DNA of 64,000 bases from Desulfitibacter sp. BRH_c19 (GTDB lineage: Bacteria > Bacillota > DSM-16504 > Desulfitibacterales > Desulfitibacteraceae). The notes under the pieces are model-generated. The model was not told the DNA's origin and made no database searches. It saw only the letters and a list, made by a program, of their open reading frames with translations. Each line of letters begins with the position of its first letter. Within the stretch, counting starts at the first letter, position 1. This document shows, in pieces, positions 52,708 through 61,915 of this stretch. Both the position numbers and the translations under genes were made by a program. The stretch is taken from assembly GCA_001515945.1 (NCBI GenBank), contig LOER01000046.1, positions 186,001-250,000 of the forward strand. The letters run 5' to 3'.

Positions 52708-54570
52708 GTGAAACATTATTACTGTTCAACGTTTAGCAAAGATTATGTTTATAAAGGACTACTCTTATACAATTCCCTTCTGAAATGTGACGAAGATTTT
52801 CAGTTCTTTATGATCTGCTTGCACGATGATGTAAAGGTGCTTTTAGAAAAAATGAACCTAGAAAAGGCAACCCCTATAGCCTTATCTGACATAGAAAAGG
52901 TAGATAAAGAATTATTAAAAGTAAAAAACTCTCGTAATGATAAGGAGTATATTTGGACTTCAAAGGCTTCTACTATGCTTTATATATTAGGGAATTATAA
53001 CGCAGATCATATAGTTTGGTTAGATGGTGACACATATTTTTACTCAAGCCCTAACCCAATATTTAGAGAATGGGATAACTATTCAGTTCTACTAACAAAA
53101 GAAAAGTGGAAAGTAGTCAGCAGCAACGGGAACGAATCGAATGGAATATACAACACAGGATTCATTGGATTCAAAAATGATAAGCAAGGTTTGCGATGTC
53201 TTAGATGGTTTAGAAAAAAGTTAATTGAGTGGTGCTATGATGAAGTAGAAAATGGTCTTTGGAGTGACCAGTTTTATGCCAATGACTGGACTAATAAATT
53301 TAAAAACATAGGTGTAATTAAGAATATTGGAGTGAATTTAACGCCTGCTATAGTCCGAAAAAGTAAAGTAGAAAAAATTAATAATGAAATTTATGTTAAT
53401 AATCAAAGATTGATTTTTTATCATAGCTATGGTTTTAGATACTTCAATGGTAATGAATTTGATTTGTGCAGCTATATAATGAATTTATCCGATGATGTGA
53501 TAAAATGGATTTATTTGCCCTATATATATGCTTCTAAAGAAATTGTGAAACAGATTAACAATATATACCCTAATTTTTATAATGAAGATAGACCTAAAAA
53601 CAATTTTATAAGAAATTACTTTAATCTTAAACTTAATGAAGAAAATACTAAGAATTGCTATCAGCTATGTACCGTAATCACGAAAGATTATTTGGTGCAA
53701 GGGTTAGTCTTATATAATTCACTAAAAAGATATACTGCAAAATTTCATCTTTGGATATGTTGTGCTGATAATATAGCATACGAACTTCTCAATAAAATCA
53801 ACCTAGAAAATGTAACTATTATCAGCTTAGAAAATATCAAAAATGAAAAATTAATAAAGATTGAAAAACAAAGAAAGATTCACGAATTTTGCTGGACTTT
53901 AAAAGCTCCCTTTATTTCCTTTTTAATGAAAAATAACTACAATTTAAAATCAATTTTATATGTTGATGCTGATCTATTTTTCTTGAAAGATATCAAGACT
54001 ATATATGAAGAGTGGGGGAATCAATCTATCTACTTAACTCAACTATGGCTTAGCCCTAAGCCGGAAAGACGGAAAGGTAAATACTCCGCTGGCTTAATCG
54101 GGTTTAAACGTGATAAACATGGAAAAAAATGTTTAGACTGGTGGAGACGTAACTGTCTACGCTGGTGCTATGATAAATACGAAAAAAATAGGTGGAGTGA
54201 TCAGAAATATCTAGATCATTTGCCATCTATGACTTCTAGGATCAAAGTATCGGAAAATAAGGGAATCAATACTGGTCCATGGAGTATAAAAAAAGGGCAC
54301 AAACTTTACGCTGACAATAACGGAATATTTTTCAACGAATACCCCTTAATATGTTACCATTTTAGTGGTTTAAGAATTTTCAACGAAAAAGAATATGAAC
54401 TATGTAATCGAAGAAAGTTACCTGAAGAGTCACATTTTATATACGCTATATATATTGAGGAGCTAGCAAAGATAATTAAAGAAATTAAGAAAATCGATAA
54501 AAAATTTATAAATATAATTTCGTCTTCCCCAAACAACAATAAGCTTTATAATCATTTTACCCTTAACTAG
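52708..54570 (+). CDS. Tandem-duplicated glycosyltransferase (GT8-like)
   Basis: 620 residues. Two related halves (about 1-300 and 315-620). Half 1: KHYYCSTFSKDYVYKGLLLYNSLLK, WTSKASTMLYILGNYN, IVWLDGDTYFYSSP with DxD, and NTGFIGFKNDKQGLRCLRWFRKKLIEWCYDEVENGLWSDQFY. Half 2: QLCTVITKDYLVQGLVLYNSLKR, WTLKAPFISFLMKNNYN, ILYVDADLFFLKD, SAGLIGFKRDKHGKKCLDWWRRNCLRWCYDKYEKNRWSDQKY. Both halves keep a DxD pair, so both may be active. Last gene of the block before the RAYT insertion; the CRWCYD motif is common to these uncharacterised sugar transferases. Confidence 0.82.
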   Translation: MKHYYCSTFSKDYVYKGLLLYNSLLKCDEDFQFFMICLHDDVKVLLEKMNLEKATPIALSDIEKVDKELLKVKNSRNDKEYIWTSKASTMLYILGNYNADHIVWLDGDTYFYSSPNPIFREWDNYSVLLTKEKWKVVSSNGNESNGIYNTGFIGFKNDKQGLRCLRWFRKKLIEWCYDEVENGLWSDQFYANDWTNKFKNIGVIKNIGVNLTPAIVRKSKVEKINNEIYVNNQRLIFYHSYGFRYFNGNEFDLCSYIMNLSDDVIKWIYLPYIYASKEIVKQINNIYPNFYNEDRPKNNFIRNYFNLKLNEENTKNCYQLCTVITKDYLVQGLVLYNSLKRYTAKFHLWICCADNIAYELLNKINLENVTIISLENIKNEKLIKIEKQRKIHEFCWTLKAPFISFLMKNNYNLKSILYVDADLFFLKDIKTIYEEWGNQSIYLTQLWLSPKPERRKGKYSAGLIGFKRDKHGKKCLDWWRRNCLRWCYDKYEKNRWSDQKYLDHLPSMTSRIKVSENKGINTGPWSIKKGHKLYADNNGIFFNEYPLICYHFSGLRIFNEKEYELCNRRKLPEESHFIYAIYIEELAKIIKEIKKIDKKFINIISSSPNNNKLYNHFTLN

Positions 54571-54574
54571 CGAG

Positions 54575-54614
54575 GAAGCAAGGGGACGAAGCAAGGGGAC
54601 AGGTACGCTGCTTC
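54575..54614 (-). repeat. REP-like family-B hairpin at the 3' end of the RAYT gene
   Basis: Contains GAAGCAAGGGGAC twice (54575-54587, 54588-54600) and a right part ACAGGTACGCTGCTTC. It abuts the glycosyltransferase stop (54570) and overlaps the RAYT stop codon by two bases. Inverted in orientation relative to the copy at 55381. Confidence 0.85.
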
Positions 54615-55374
54615 ATAGCCTCCATAAGCGGTTTGGTGAAATTCCTGTCACTCTTGCAATCTGCCGTGTCGTTATTCCATCTACTTTTGTCAATTCTCTT
54701 AACATCTGTTCTTGCCTTTCTCTTGCTTCATCACAAAATTTTACTGTTTCAATTTTATATTGCTGCCTTATTATTTGCCGGAGCATATCATCACTAATAA
54801 CACTTTTTTTCTCAGCTATTTCTAGACAAGTATCATCATTTTGCTCTTTTGCATGCTTTTCAAATAATTGCTGTGCTCCTTCCGGTTTGTTTGAAAATAG
54901 GCTCATTATGTAGTCAGTATCTACTATTTTCTTTTCCATAATATATTCTTTATAGCTACTCCATTTATATGTTGAAATATCAGATGCAATTTGGGCTTTT
55001 ACCGGATTTTGATGTATGTACCTCAATACTGTCAATAGATAAGCGTCACTACACACAGATTCGCTTTTAAATCTTTCTTGAAATAAGTGTCCGCATCGCT
55101 CGTATTTTCTATTATACCAATAAACATAACTTGAACTAATTCTTTTCATTGATTGTGAGATGTCTTCCTTTTCTTCTTTAATCAGTAAATGTACATGATT
55201 ATCCATAAGGCAGTATCCAAATACTCTATATTCACATTTTTCCTTATAATAAGCTATTGTTTCAATAAATCTTTCCTTATCTACTGCTTCCTCAAATATA
55301 CTCTGCCGATTTATTCCTCGCAATATAATATGATATATTCCTGTTTCACTTTTCGCCCTCGCTACCCTTGGCAT
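54613..55374 (-). CDS. REP-associated tyrosine transposase (RAYT, Y1/HUH family)
   Basis: 253 residues. MPRVARAKSETGIYHIILRGINRQSIFEE is the RAYT start; the HUH pair is in DNHVHLLIKEE (HVH), and the catalytic tyrosine is likely in YIHQNPVKA or SSYVYWYNRKY. C-terminal helix-turn-helix segment ITTRQIARVTGISPNRLWRL. These single-strand transposases mobilise or domesticate REP hairpins. Flanked by inverted family-B repeats and inserted between a glycosyltransferase and an acetyltransferase gene. Appears intact. Confidence 0.92.
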   Translation of the reverse strand: MPRVARAKSETGIYHIILRGINRQSIFEEAVDKERFIETIAYYKEKCEYRVFGYCLMDNHVHLLIKEEKEDISQSMKRISSSYVYWYNRKYERCGHLFQERFKSESVCSDAYLLTVLRYIHQNPVKAQIASDISTYKWSSYKEYIMEKKIVDTDYIMSLFSNKPEGAQQLFEKHAKEQNDDTCLEIAEKKSVISDDMLRQIIRQQYKIETVKFCDEARERQEQMLRELTKVDGITTRQIARVTGISPNRLWRL

Positions 55375-55380
55375 CCCATC

Positions 55381-55442
55381 TCACCTCTTCCACCTATACT
55401 ACTGACTGAAAACAAAAGCAATGTACCTGTCCCCTTGCTTTC
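55381..55442 (+). repeat. REP-like family-B element upstream of the RAYT gene
   Basis: TCACCTCTTCCACCTATACTAC leader followed by AAAGCAATGTACCTGTCC and CCTTGCTTT. Same organisation as the solo copies at 60395-60505: a CACCTC...CTAC box, then hairpin arms of the AAGCAAGG/CCTTGCTT type. Confidence 0.85.
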
Positions 55443-55580
55443 CATACATCCATTATACTATACGGTAGATAATAAGAAAAATCAACATTTGAAACTTACT
55501 TTTACATATTTGAAAGCCTCTCTTGCCATAATAGAATCAGATAACCGTATGAAAATAACCGTTAAGTATGAGAGGTAAAA

Positions 55581-56183
55581 ATGGGTTTTCAAGAAATAGA
55601 TAATTACCTAGGAAAACTTAAAAGACATACTATAGGAAAACGAATCATGAGAGCTATAATCCTAATGTTTTCTCATTTAGGAGAGAGTTTTTTCCTAGGC
55701 CTAGGAAATAAGCTGCCTCGCAACTTGATTTCTGACCGAGTTTATTCTAGTTTCCTACGTCTAAGTGGAGTTAGCATAGGTTATCGATCCATAGTCTGGG
55801 GTCCTTTAGAAATCCGTCCTATTGGAGCGGCAAAAAACATCAGCATTGGTGACAAAGTATTTATCAACAGCGGGGTGCGTTTTGGCTGCCCTCCACCTGC
55901 GAAAATAATAATAGGCAATCATGTTGCCATTGGTCCAAGGGTTCTTTTTGAAACCCTAAATCATTCACTAACCTCTAATAAAGAAGGTTATCGCCCTGGG
56001 AAATCCAAAGGAATCACAGTAGAAGACTATGTGTGGATAGGAGCTAATGTCACACTACTCCCGAATTTAAAAGTTGGCAAGGGAAGCGTTATTGCGGCAG
56101 GCTCTGTGGTGACCAAAGATATTCCCCCATATTGCCTTGCAGCAGGAATTCCAGCCAACATAATCAAAAGATTAGATGAATAA
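55581..56183 (+). CDS. Left-handed beta-helix (LbH) acyltransferase
   Basis: 200 residues. Hexapeptide repeats from about 70 to 195 (ISIGDKVFINSGVRFGC, IIIGNHVAIGPRVLFE, ITVEDYVWIGANVTLLPNLKVGKGSVIAAGSVVTKDIPPYCLAAGIPANIIKRL) with the catalytic His in ETLNHSLTS. Maltose/galactoside O-acetyltransferase class. It acetylates a sugar, likely a cell-surface polymer made by the upstream cluster. Separated from that cluster by the RAYT gene, so it must have its own promoter now. Terminator follows. Confidence 0.9.
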   Translation: MGFQEIDNYLGKLKRHTIGKRIMRAIILMFSHLGESFFLGLGNKLPRNLISDRVYSSFLRLSGVSIGYRSIVWGPLEIRPIGAAKNISIGDKVFINSGVRFGCPPPAKIIIGNHVAIGPRVLFETLNHSLTSNKEGYRPGKSKGITVEDYVWIGANVTLLPNLKVGKGSVIAAGSVVTKDIPPYCLAAGIPANIIKRLDE

Positions 56184-56264
56184 AATGATCACCCATTTCA
56201 ATACTACTACTTTTATTTATAGCCATAATAAGTCCTTCATCACGGAATATACCTTTTAGATCAG

Positions 56265-56295
56265 TAATCCTATCATCTTGATAGGATTATTTTTC
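56265..56295 (+). terminator. Perfect-stem terminator after the acyltransferase
   Basis: TAATCCTATC and GATAGGATTA arms with a 5-base loop, followed by TTTTTCTT. Ends the sugar cluster. Confidence 0.9.
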
Positions 56296-56429
56296 TTAAG
56301 AGTATGAATTTTCAAGAGCACCTGTCCTTGTATGTGCTATGATAGGATTAGTAGCTATATTTGGTAATTTATTTGGAACAATTTTCCGTATAAATTCGTC
56401 TATCAAATAATAGGGAGGTGTAAACACTA

Positions 56430-57131
56430 GTGTCTATAATTAAATTAGAAAACATACATAGGCAATACAAGAGCGGTCAGCTTAAGGTGGATGCCCTTAG
56501 CAATATTAATCTTAGCATAGCCGAAAAAGATTTTATTTCTATTATGGGCCCTTCTGGTTCAGGAAAATCTACCCTTTTGAATATAGTAGGCTGTCTGGAT
56601 AGTCCTACATCAGGTTCTTATGAATTAGCAGGCAAACAGGTGGAAAAGTTGAACGACAGTCACCAGGCTGAAATCCGCAATCAATTTATTGGTTTTGTCT
56701 TTCAAAGTTTTCATTTATTAGCTGATTTAGATGCACGTGCTAATGTTGAGTTACCTTTAATCTATCGGGGCATAGCAAGTAAACATAGACGCAAACGGGC
56801 AGAAAAAGCTTTAGAGGCAGTAGGTTTAACAGAAAGAAGCAAGCACATGCCCTCACAGCTTTCTGGTGGGGAGCAACAACGAGTAGCAATAGCCCGTGCC
56901 CTGGTGGGTGAACCTGCAGTTATTCTAGCAGACGAACCTACAGGAGCATTGGATTCTAAAACTGGTAAAACTATTATGAATATTTTTCAAAAGCTAAACA
57001 GAGAACAGGGCATGACTATTGTCCAGGTTACCCATGAATATAGTATAGCTTGTCACAGTAAAAGGGCTGTCTACCTGTTAGATGGCCGCATTGAAAAGGA
57101 AGAGCTTCTGGAACAGCCATTCGATGCTTAA
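56430..57131 (+). CDS. ABC transporter ATPase (MacB/LolD class)
   Basis: 233 residues. Starts at GTG (56430) with GGGAGG upstream. Walker [20 protein letters not shown]-loop [21 protein letters not shown], signature [15 protein letters not shown], Walker [18 protein letters not shown]-loop VTHEYS. ATPase of a three-gene efflux system with the following adaptor and permease. 46-bp gap to the adaptor gene. Confidence 0.95.
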   Translation: MSIIKLENIHRQYKSGQLKVDALSNINLSIAEKDFISIMGPSGSGKSTLLNIVGCLDSPTSGSYELAGKQVEKLNDSHQAEIRNQFIGFVFQSFHLLADLDARANVELPLIYRGIASKHRRKRAEKALEAVGLTERSKHMPSQLSGGEQQRVAIARALVGEPAVILADEPTGALDSKTGKTIMNIFQKLNREQGMTIVQVTHEYSIACHSKRAVYLLDGRIEKEELLEQPFDA

Positions 57132-57177
57132 TACTACAAAGAGGAGATAAGGAATTTAGGAAAGAAGGGGGATTCTT

Positions 57178-58890
57178 ATGTTGCAGCGTGTTTTTATGAT
57201 TGTTGTTATACTGGCTATTATCTTGGGAGGTGGCTATTATGCTTATAAAGAGATAGTACCACCCCCCCAGGATTCTGATGCTAATGGACCTATTTACGCA
57301 ACTCAAGAAGTAGAAAGAGGAGACATTGCCGTGGGTGTGGAAACCGTTGGTTCTTTGCAGTCTACTGCAGGTGGTTCCATTCAAGTGCTTGGTAATAGAA
57401 ATGTTGATACCACAAATTATATAGTAGATGAAATATTTATACGCGACGGCGATGAAATAAAAAAGGGAGATGTTCTAATTAAACTCTCTGCACCAGATTT
57501 ACTAGATGAGATTGAACGAAATGAAGAACGACTGGAATCTGAAATAAATGATCTGGCCAATCTATTAAATATTGCAACTAATGAAATACATACAATTAAT
57601 GCAGCTGAAGGTATAACAATGCATGCACCAATAAATGGCCGAATAGTTAATTTAGAAATTGATGAAGGTGATGAAGTCAATCAAGGACAAACAGTTGCCC
57701 AGGTGGTAGAAGATTCTATTGTAAATTTAACTGCTAAAGTACTACCTGGACAATTTGCAGGCATAGAAGAAGGGCAACCTTGTTATTTAAGGTTTAGTCA
57801 GTTTGACTCAATAGTTGAAGGTAAAGTTAAAAAAGTTATTCCTGATTTGGTACCTGAAAGGGCCTCCGACCTTATAGATTCTGTGACAATGAAAGGTGAT
57901 AAAGATGAAACCAATTATATCAATGTTTACTGGGTTGAAGTGGAATTAAAGAATGAAGGCTTAATAAGACCTGACCTGATTGCTCAAGTTGGATTTATGC
58001 CGAGTGGATCTAGCCCAGAAAATTTTGATCCATACAATGCCAGATGGACCCGTTACTATGCCAAAGTAGAGGGTTATGCTAATGAAGAAAGAATACTTAG
58101 CAAGGCTGATGCTATTGTCACCCGAGTTTATGTTAATAATATGCAAAAGGTACAAAAGGGAGATCCTATAGTATCTTTGGCTGGAGAGGATGCTAGAAAT
58201 TTAATCAGGGAACACCTTGAAATTATTCGTCAGTATGAAGATGAGTTAAGACAAATGTACAGCAAACTAGATCAACTAGAAATAACCTCTCCCATGACTG
58301 GCGTGGTGGCATATATTAATGCAGAGCCAGGTGCTACTGTGCAAGCGGGACACTATCTTGGTCATATTTTTAATACAGAACAAATGGGAATGAATGTTCA
58401 GGTTGATGATATGCAGATATTAAATGTACAACAGGGGGCTGAAGTAAATATTACACTACCCTCTATGCCCGGAGAAACATTTTACGGGGAAGTATCTCAC
58501 GTATCCGCTGGAGGAACAGATCGGGATGGAATACCTATGTTCTATGTAAACATTGAACTAGAAGGGGGACCGGAGATGCGTCCTGGTATGCAGGCCAATG
58601 CCTATATTAAGGGAGGCAGTACTGAAAATGTTCTTTTAGCCCCAGTAGAAGCTGTGTTTGAAGAATATGGCCAATACAAAGTAGAGGTTTTGAAGGATGA
58701 TAATCAAATAGAAGTAGTAGATGTAGAATTAGGTCTTATGGATAATCGTTATGTAGAAGTAATCTCAGGTCTTAAAGAAGGCGACCAGCTAGTTGTAGGT
58801 AGTGCCGATGATATATTGCAAGGGCGGTCTATAGATAATAATTCACCCTTGCCTACCCAGTCAAATAATGGTGACGGCAGTCAAGATTAA
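57178..58890 (+). CDS. MacA/HlyD-type adaptor protein, unusually long
   Basis: 570 residues with a single N-terminal membrane segment (VFMIVVILAIILGGGYYAYKEI), two lipoyl/barrel-sandwich halves (INGRIVNLEIDEGDEVNQGQTVAQVV; YINAEPGATVQAGHYLGHIF), helical hairpin with coiled coil, and C-terminal beta barrels (VSHVSAGG...MFYVNIEL, VVDVELGLMDNRYVEVISGL). Typical MacA is about 370 residues; the extra length comes from what looks like a second adaptor half in the N-terminal 250 residues. Links permease to substrate outside the membrane. Confidence 0.88.
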   Translation: MLQRVFMIVVILAIILGGGYYAYKEIVPPPQDSDANGPIYATQEVERGDIAVGVETVGSLQSTAGGSIQVLGNRNVDTTNYIVDEIFIRDGDEIKKGDVLIKLSAPDLLDEIERNEERLESEINDLANLLNIATNEIHTINAAEGITMHAPINGRIVNLEIDEGDEVNQGQTVAQVVEDSIVNLTAKVLPGQFAGIEEGQPCYLRFSQFDSIVEGKVKKVIPDLVPERASDLIDSVTMKGDKDETNYINVYWVEVELKNEGLIRPDLIAQVGFMPSGSSPENFDPYNARWTRYYAKVEGYANEERILSKADAIVTRVYVNNMQKVQKGDPIVSLAGEDARNLIREHLEIIRQYEDELRQMYSKLDQLEITSPMTGVVAYINAEPGATVQAGHYLGHIFNTEQMGMNVQVDDMQILNVQQGAEVNITLPSMPGETFYGEVSHVSAGGTDRDGIPMFYVNIELEGGPEMRPGMQANAYIKGGSTENVLLAPVEAVFEEYGQYKVEVLKDDNQIEVVDVELGLMDNRYVEVISGLKEGDQLVVGSADDILQGRSIDNNSPLPTQSNNGDGSQD

Positions 58891-58929
58891 GAATATGTAC
58901 GGTAATAAGTACAGAAATGAGGTGATGCA

Positions 58930-60258
58930 TTGTTTAATAAATTATGGTCTTATCTTATTAGGTTTTGGTTTAGTGCCCAAATGGCCGCCCGGGGCATCAT
59001 ATGCAATCCCCTACGCTCAGGGCTTACTATTCTAGGAGTTATCATTGGAGTAGCTTCAGTAGTGAGTCTTATGAGTATTGGCGAGGGTGCTCGTCAAGCA
59101 GTAGTGAGCCAGTTTGAAAGCTTGGGTACCAATGTTATAACTATAGAAGCTCTTGATGAAATAGCAGAATTCGACCCGAAAATTGTAGTAGATCTGGTAG
59201 ATCGGGTAGACAGCTTAGAAATGGCGACCCCCGTAATAAATACTGAAGATGTGATGCAGTGGCGGCGAGACCGACATCTAGCAGATATTTTAGGCGTTAA
59301 TCAACAATTTCCGCAAATAAGGGATCATAACCTTTTATCTGGAAGATTCTTCACTACATTACATGTAGAACATCGTTCTCCTGTAGTAGTATTAGGTTAT
59401 AATGTGGCTGTTGAATTGGCAGGTGGACGCAATCCCGTAGGTCAGACCCTTTCCATGGATGGCCGCACGTTTCAAATATTAGGAGTTTTAGAACCCAAAG
59501 GAGAAAGCATGGCAGAAGGTATTGACAATAAAATTGTAATGCCCTATACAACTGCCCAGCAAATAGCAAATAAGCGTACTGTAGAAGCAATTTGGGGTAA
59601 AGCCGGATCTAACCAGGAGGCAGAATTAGCCCAAACCCAACTGGGACGAATCTTTAGTAGGGAGCTTGGATTTGGTGGCCCCTCACTTACCCCCGCTCCA
59701 CCCACAGATGTAGAAGGAATGCCTGGTGGAATGAAAGAGATGCCAGTAAACCCTGGCATGCCCCCTGGAGAAGATGATAATGAAGATGAAGATGATCTAC
59801 TTGCAGCTAAACCAGAAGATTTAATTGCCATTACTAATTTAAACCAATTAGTTAAAGAAGTGGATCAGGCCAATCAAATCATGACTCTCTTGCTAGGCGG
59901 TATTGCTGCAGTTTCTTTGTTAGTTGGCGGTCTAGGTATTATGAATATAATGCTAGTATCCGTAACAGAGCGCACCAAAGAAATCGGCGTCCGTAGGGCA
60001 ATAGGAGCAAAACAGAGCGATTTATTAGTACAGTTCATTTTGGAGGCTCTATACTTGAGTGCTATTGGAGCCATAGTTGGAATAATTGTTGGTATTTGGG
60101 GAACTAATATGTTTACTCAGTACGGTTTTGAAACGGCTATCAGCATGCAGGCTATCAAAATTGCTATTAGTGTGGCTTTAGGCTGTGGTTTGCTTTTCGG
60201 TGTCTACCCAGCTATAACAGCCTCATCAGTTCCTCCCGTTGAAGCACTACGTCGTTAG
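58930..60258 (+). CDS. MacB-type ABC permease with Met/Pro/acidic insertion
   Basis: 442 residues from a TTG with GAGGTGATG upstream. N-terminal helix and MacB_PCD domain (LTILGVIIGVASVVSLMSIGEGARQAVVSQ), C-terminal FtsX domain (LLLGGIAAVSLLVGGLGIMNIMLVSVTERTKEIGVRRAIGA). Residues about 255-300 are an insertion rich in Pro, Met, Asp and Glu (PGGMKEMPVNPGMPPGEDDNEDEDD), located in the extracellular domain. Together with its ATPase and adaptor it forms a MacAB-like efflux pump; substrate unknown. Confidence 0.9.
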   Translation: MFNKLWSYLIRFWFSAQMAARGIICNPLRSGLTILGVIIGVASVVSLMSIGEGARQAVVSQFESLGTNVITIEALDEIAEFDPKIVVDLVDRVDSLEMATPVINTEDVMQWRRDRHLADILGVNQQFPQIRDHNLLSGRFFTTLHVEHRSPVVVLGYNVAVELAGGRNPVGQTLSMDGRTFQILGVLEPKGESMAEGIDNKIVMPYTTAQQIANKRTVEAIWGKAGSNQEAELAQTQLGRIFSRELGFGGPSLTPAPPTDVEGMPGGMKEMPVNPGMPPGEDDNEDEDDLLAAKPEDLIAITNLNQLVKEVDQANQIMTLLLGGIAAVSLLVGGLGIMNIMLVSVTERTKEIGVRRAIGAKQSDLLVQFILEALYLSAIGAIVGIIVGIWGTNMFTQYGFETAISMQAIKIAISVALGCGLLFGVYPAITASSVPPVEALRR

Positions 60259-60300
60259 TACCAGTCAAAAAGCCGGCCCGAATAGAACGATTTTTCATAT

Positions 60301-60335
60301 AAAAAGCTGAGACTTAGAAGTTTCAGCTTTTTATA
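60301..60335 (+). terminator. Terminator of the MacAB-like operon
   Basis: AAAAAGCTGA and TCAGCTTTTT arms, with ACTT/AAGT inside, T-rich tail; 42 bp after the permease stop. Confidence 0.85.
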
Positions 60336-60394
60336 TGTATCCCAAGTTTGATGCAATTTTACCGTTTGATTAGGTCAAGGTTACCTTGGCATTG

Positions 60395-60505
60395 CACCTC
60401 ACATCTTCCACATTATACTACTTCCCTAAACAGAAGCAAGGTACCTGTCCCCTTGCTTCTCCTACTTCCCTAAACAGAAGCAAGGTACCTGTCCCCTTGC
60501 TTCTC
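60395..60505 (+). repeat. REP-like family-B element, tandem pair
   Basis: CACCTCACATCTTCCACATTATACTAC leader, then two exact 44-bp units (60418-60461 and 60462-60505). Each unit contains a perfect 10-bp inverted repeat AGAAGCAAGG / CCTTGCTTCT with a 9-base loop TACCTGTCC. Lies between convergent genes in the 315-bp gap 60259-60573, which otherwise holds only the terminator. Confidence 0.95.
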
Positions 60506-60573
60506 GGAGCATTTCTTTTCTTAATCATCATTTAACTGGAATTGAGGTAAGAATTCCCAACACACTGTTATGA

Positions 60574-61239
60574 TCAATTTTTTCGCCGATTAGTCCCCGT
60601 CAAGATCAAAAATAAAAACAATCCAATACCTATTAAAAAGAAGACCATTAAGGAAGCAATTGCGACATACATCTCACCAGTAGCAAAACGTGTGATGACA
60701 GCTGTAAATATACTAAAAAACAGTAATCCTATGGATAAAGCATAGCTTGCTGCGCGTATCTTGTTCATTGCATATTTATTATGGGTTTCTCTTGTCAGCA
60801 AGCTGTAAGTTATTAATACTCCACCTGCAACTATAAATATTCCGCTACCTGTAACAGCTACTGCATCTTCAGACATAAAATACAACATTGAAACCGTAAA
60901 TATCCCAAATAGCGCAAGCAAAACTCCGGCAATGATTCCAGCCGTTGAAATACGTGCTGTCATACTAGAATAAACCGATTGCTTAGCCGTATCCTGTCCT
61001 AGTTTACGCATATCATCAACCAATCCGCTTAAATCACCCATTGAAATTACTGCCTCTTTAAATGCCTGTTCATCTTCCATGCCTCGTGATTTATAATCTC
61101 CAATTTTTTCTTTCATGTTAGTCGTAAGCTCTTCCTTTAGATCAAATAATTGTTGACTTGCTCCAACTTCAAAGAATAAGTTATTAATATATTTTTTCAC
61201 TTTACTATCTATAGGATTTTGTTTATTTGTCATCATCAA
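60574..61239 (-). CDS. Membrane protein with permease-prefix domain, PadR partner
   Basis: 221 residues. N-terminal helical domain (SKVKKYINNLFFEVGASQQLFDLKEELTTNMKEKIGDYKSRGMEDEQAFKEAVISMGDLSGLVDDMRKLG) of the permease-prefix/DUF1700 type, then four membrane helices (about 95-215). Overlaps the PadR gene by 17 bp, a typical arrangement of regulator plus membrane protein. Function unknown, probably envelope stress or signalling. Confidence 0.8.
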   Translation of the reverse strand: MMMTNKQNPIDSKVKKYINNLFFEVGASQQLFDLKEELTTNMKEKIGDYKSRGMEDEQAFKEAVISMGDLSGLVDDMRKLGQDTAKQSVYSSMTARISTAGIIAGVLLALFGIFTVSMLYFMSEDAVAVTGSGIFIVAGGVLITYSLLTRETHNKYAMNKIRAASYALSIGLLFFSIFTAVITRFATGEMYVAIASLMVFFLIGIGLFLFLILTGTNRRKN

Positions 61240-61573
61240 GACCTCCTTTGATTAATTTATCTAGAATTTCCTTTGCAAAGTTCCAATCTTTTTTGTTTTG
61301 TTCATATCGTTCTTTTCCCTCTTCAGTTATACGATAATACTTGCGTCTACCTCCCTGAGTTTCATCACCCCAATAAGAGAGAATATAGCTTTCCTGCTCT
61401 AATCGACGAAAAGCCGTGTACAATGTGGCTTCCTTTAATTCATACTGATTGCCACTCAACTCAATAATTTTTTTGTATATCTCGTATCCATAACTATCAC
61501 CTTGGCGAAGTATATTTAAGATGATCGTGTCGGTATTTCCACGGATAAGATCAGTTGAAATTGTTTTACGCAC
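61223..61573 (-). CDS. PadR-family transcriptional regulator
   Basis: 116 residues. Winged-helix: STDLIRGNTDTIILNILRQGDSYGYEIYKKIIELSGNQYELKEATLYTAFRRLEQESYI, then ITEEGKERYEQNKKDWNF. LYTAFRRLEQ is the recognition helix region of PadR. Represses its own operon, usually in response to a membrane or toxic compound. The AGGAGG-containing region upstream is the likely operator. Confidence 0.95.
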   Translation of the reverse strand: MRKTISTDLIRGNTDTIILNILRQGDSYGYEIYKKIIELSGNQYELKEATLYTAFRRLEQESYILSYWGDETQGGRRKYYRITEEGKERYEQNKKDWNFAKEILDKLIKGGLDDDK

Positions 61574-61804
61574 AATTCCTCACCTCCTAAGGTAAATTTT
61601 AAGTCATATTACTGTGGCTGTCAAGTTACTTTGCTAAAAATATTATTTACGTTTTTCTTAATAATATACGTCACCAAATCTGTCTCACATAACTCATACT
61701 CACAACAGGCAACAACAAAAAGGGTTTCTATATTCGCTGTGGCTTTCGTAACAGTCAGTATTGGGATAGTGTTGCTGGGCAAGAAATAAAAAATATAAAG
61801 ATGC
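61574..61804. other. Gene-poor gap upstream of padR
   Basis: This part of the 342-bp gap 61574-61915 holds the padR ribosome site and probable promoter. A short plus-strand open frame ends ...VAFVTVSIGIVLLGKK at about 61790, with one hydrophobic helix, but it has no start codon with a site. It may be a gene remnant. Nothing else was recognised. Confidence 0.3.
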
Positions 61805-61838
61805 AAAGGGTCAGGTTTTGAATTAAACCTGACCCTTT
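61805..61838. repeat. Perfect 14-bp palindrome
   Basis: AAAGGGTCAGGTTT and AAACCTGACCCTTT around TGAATT. Related in its core (GGGTCAG/CTGACCC) to the palindrome at 4406-4427. REP-like hairpin; could also end the DUF4153 transcript, as there is no T-run on either side. Confidence 0.85.
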
Positions 61839-61915
61839 AGAATCTATATTGTAGGATGGGCCCCTTTTGGAGCACAAATTATAACGAATAATTAAATCTT
61901 ATAACGGAGAGTAAC

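Noticed and set aside
55189-55578. 129-residue plus-strand open frame
   Set aside because: Runs antisense to the RAYT gene and through a REP element.
61621-61806. 61-residue minus-strand open frame
   Set aside because: Codon pattern not protein-like and no ribosome site; opposite strand also has only a start-less remnant.
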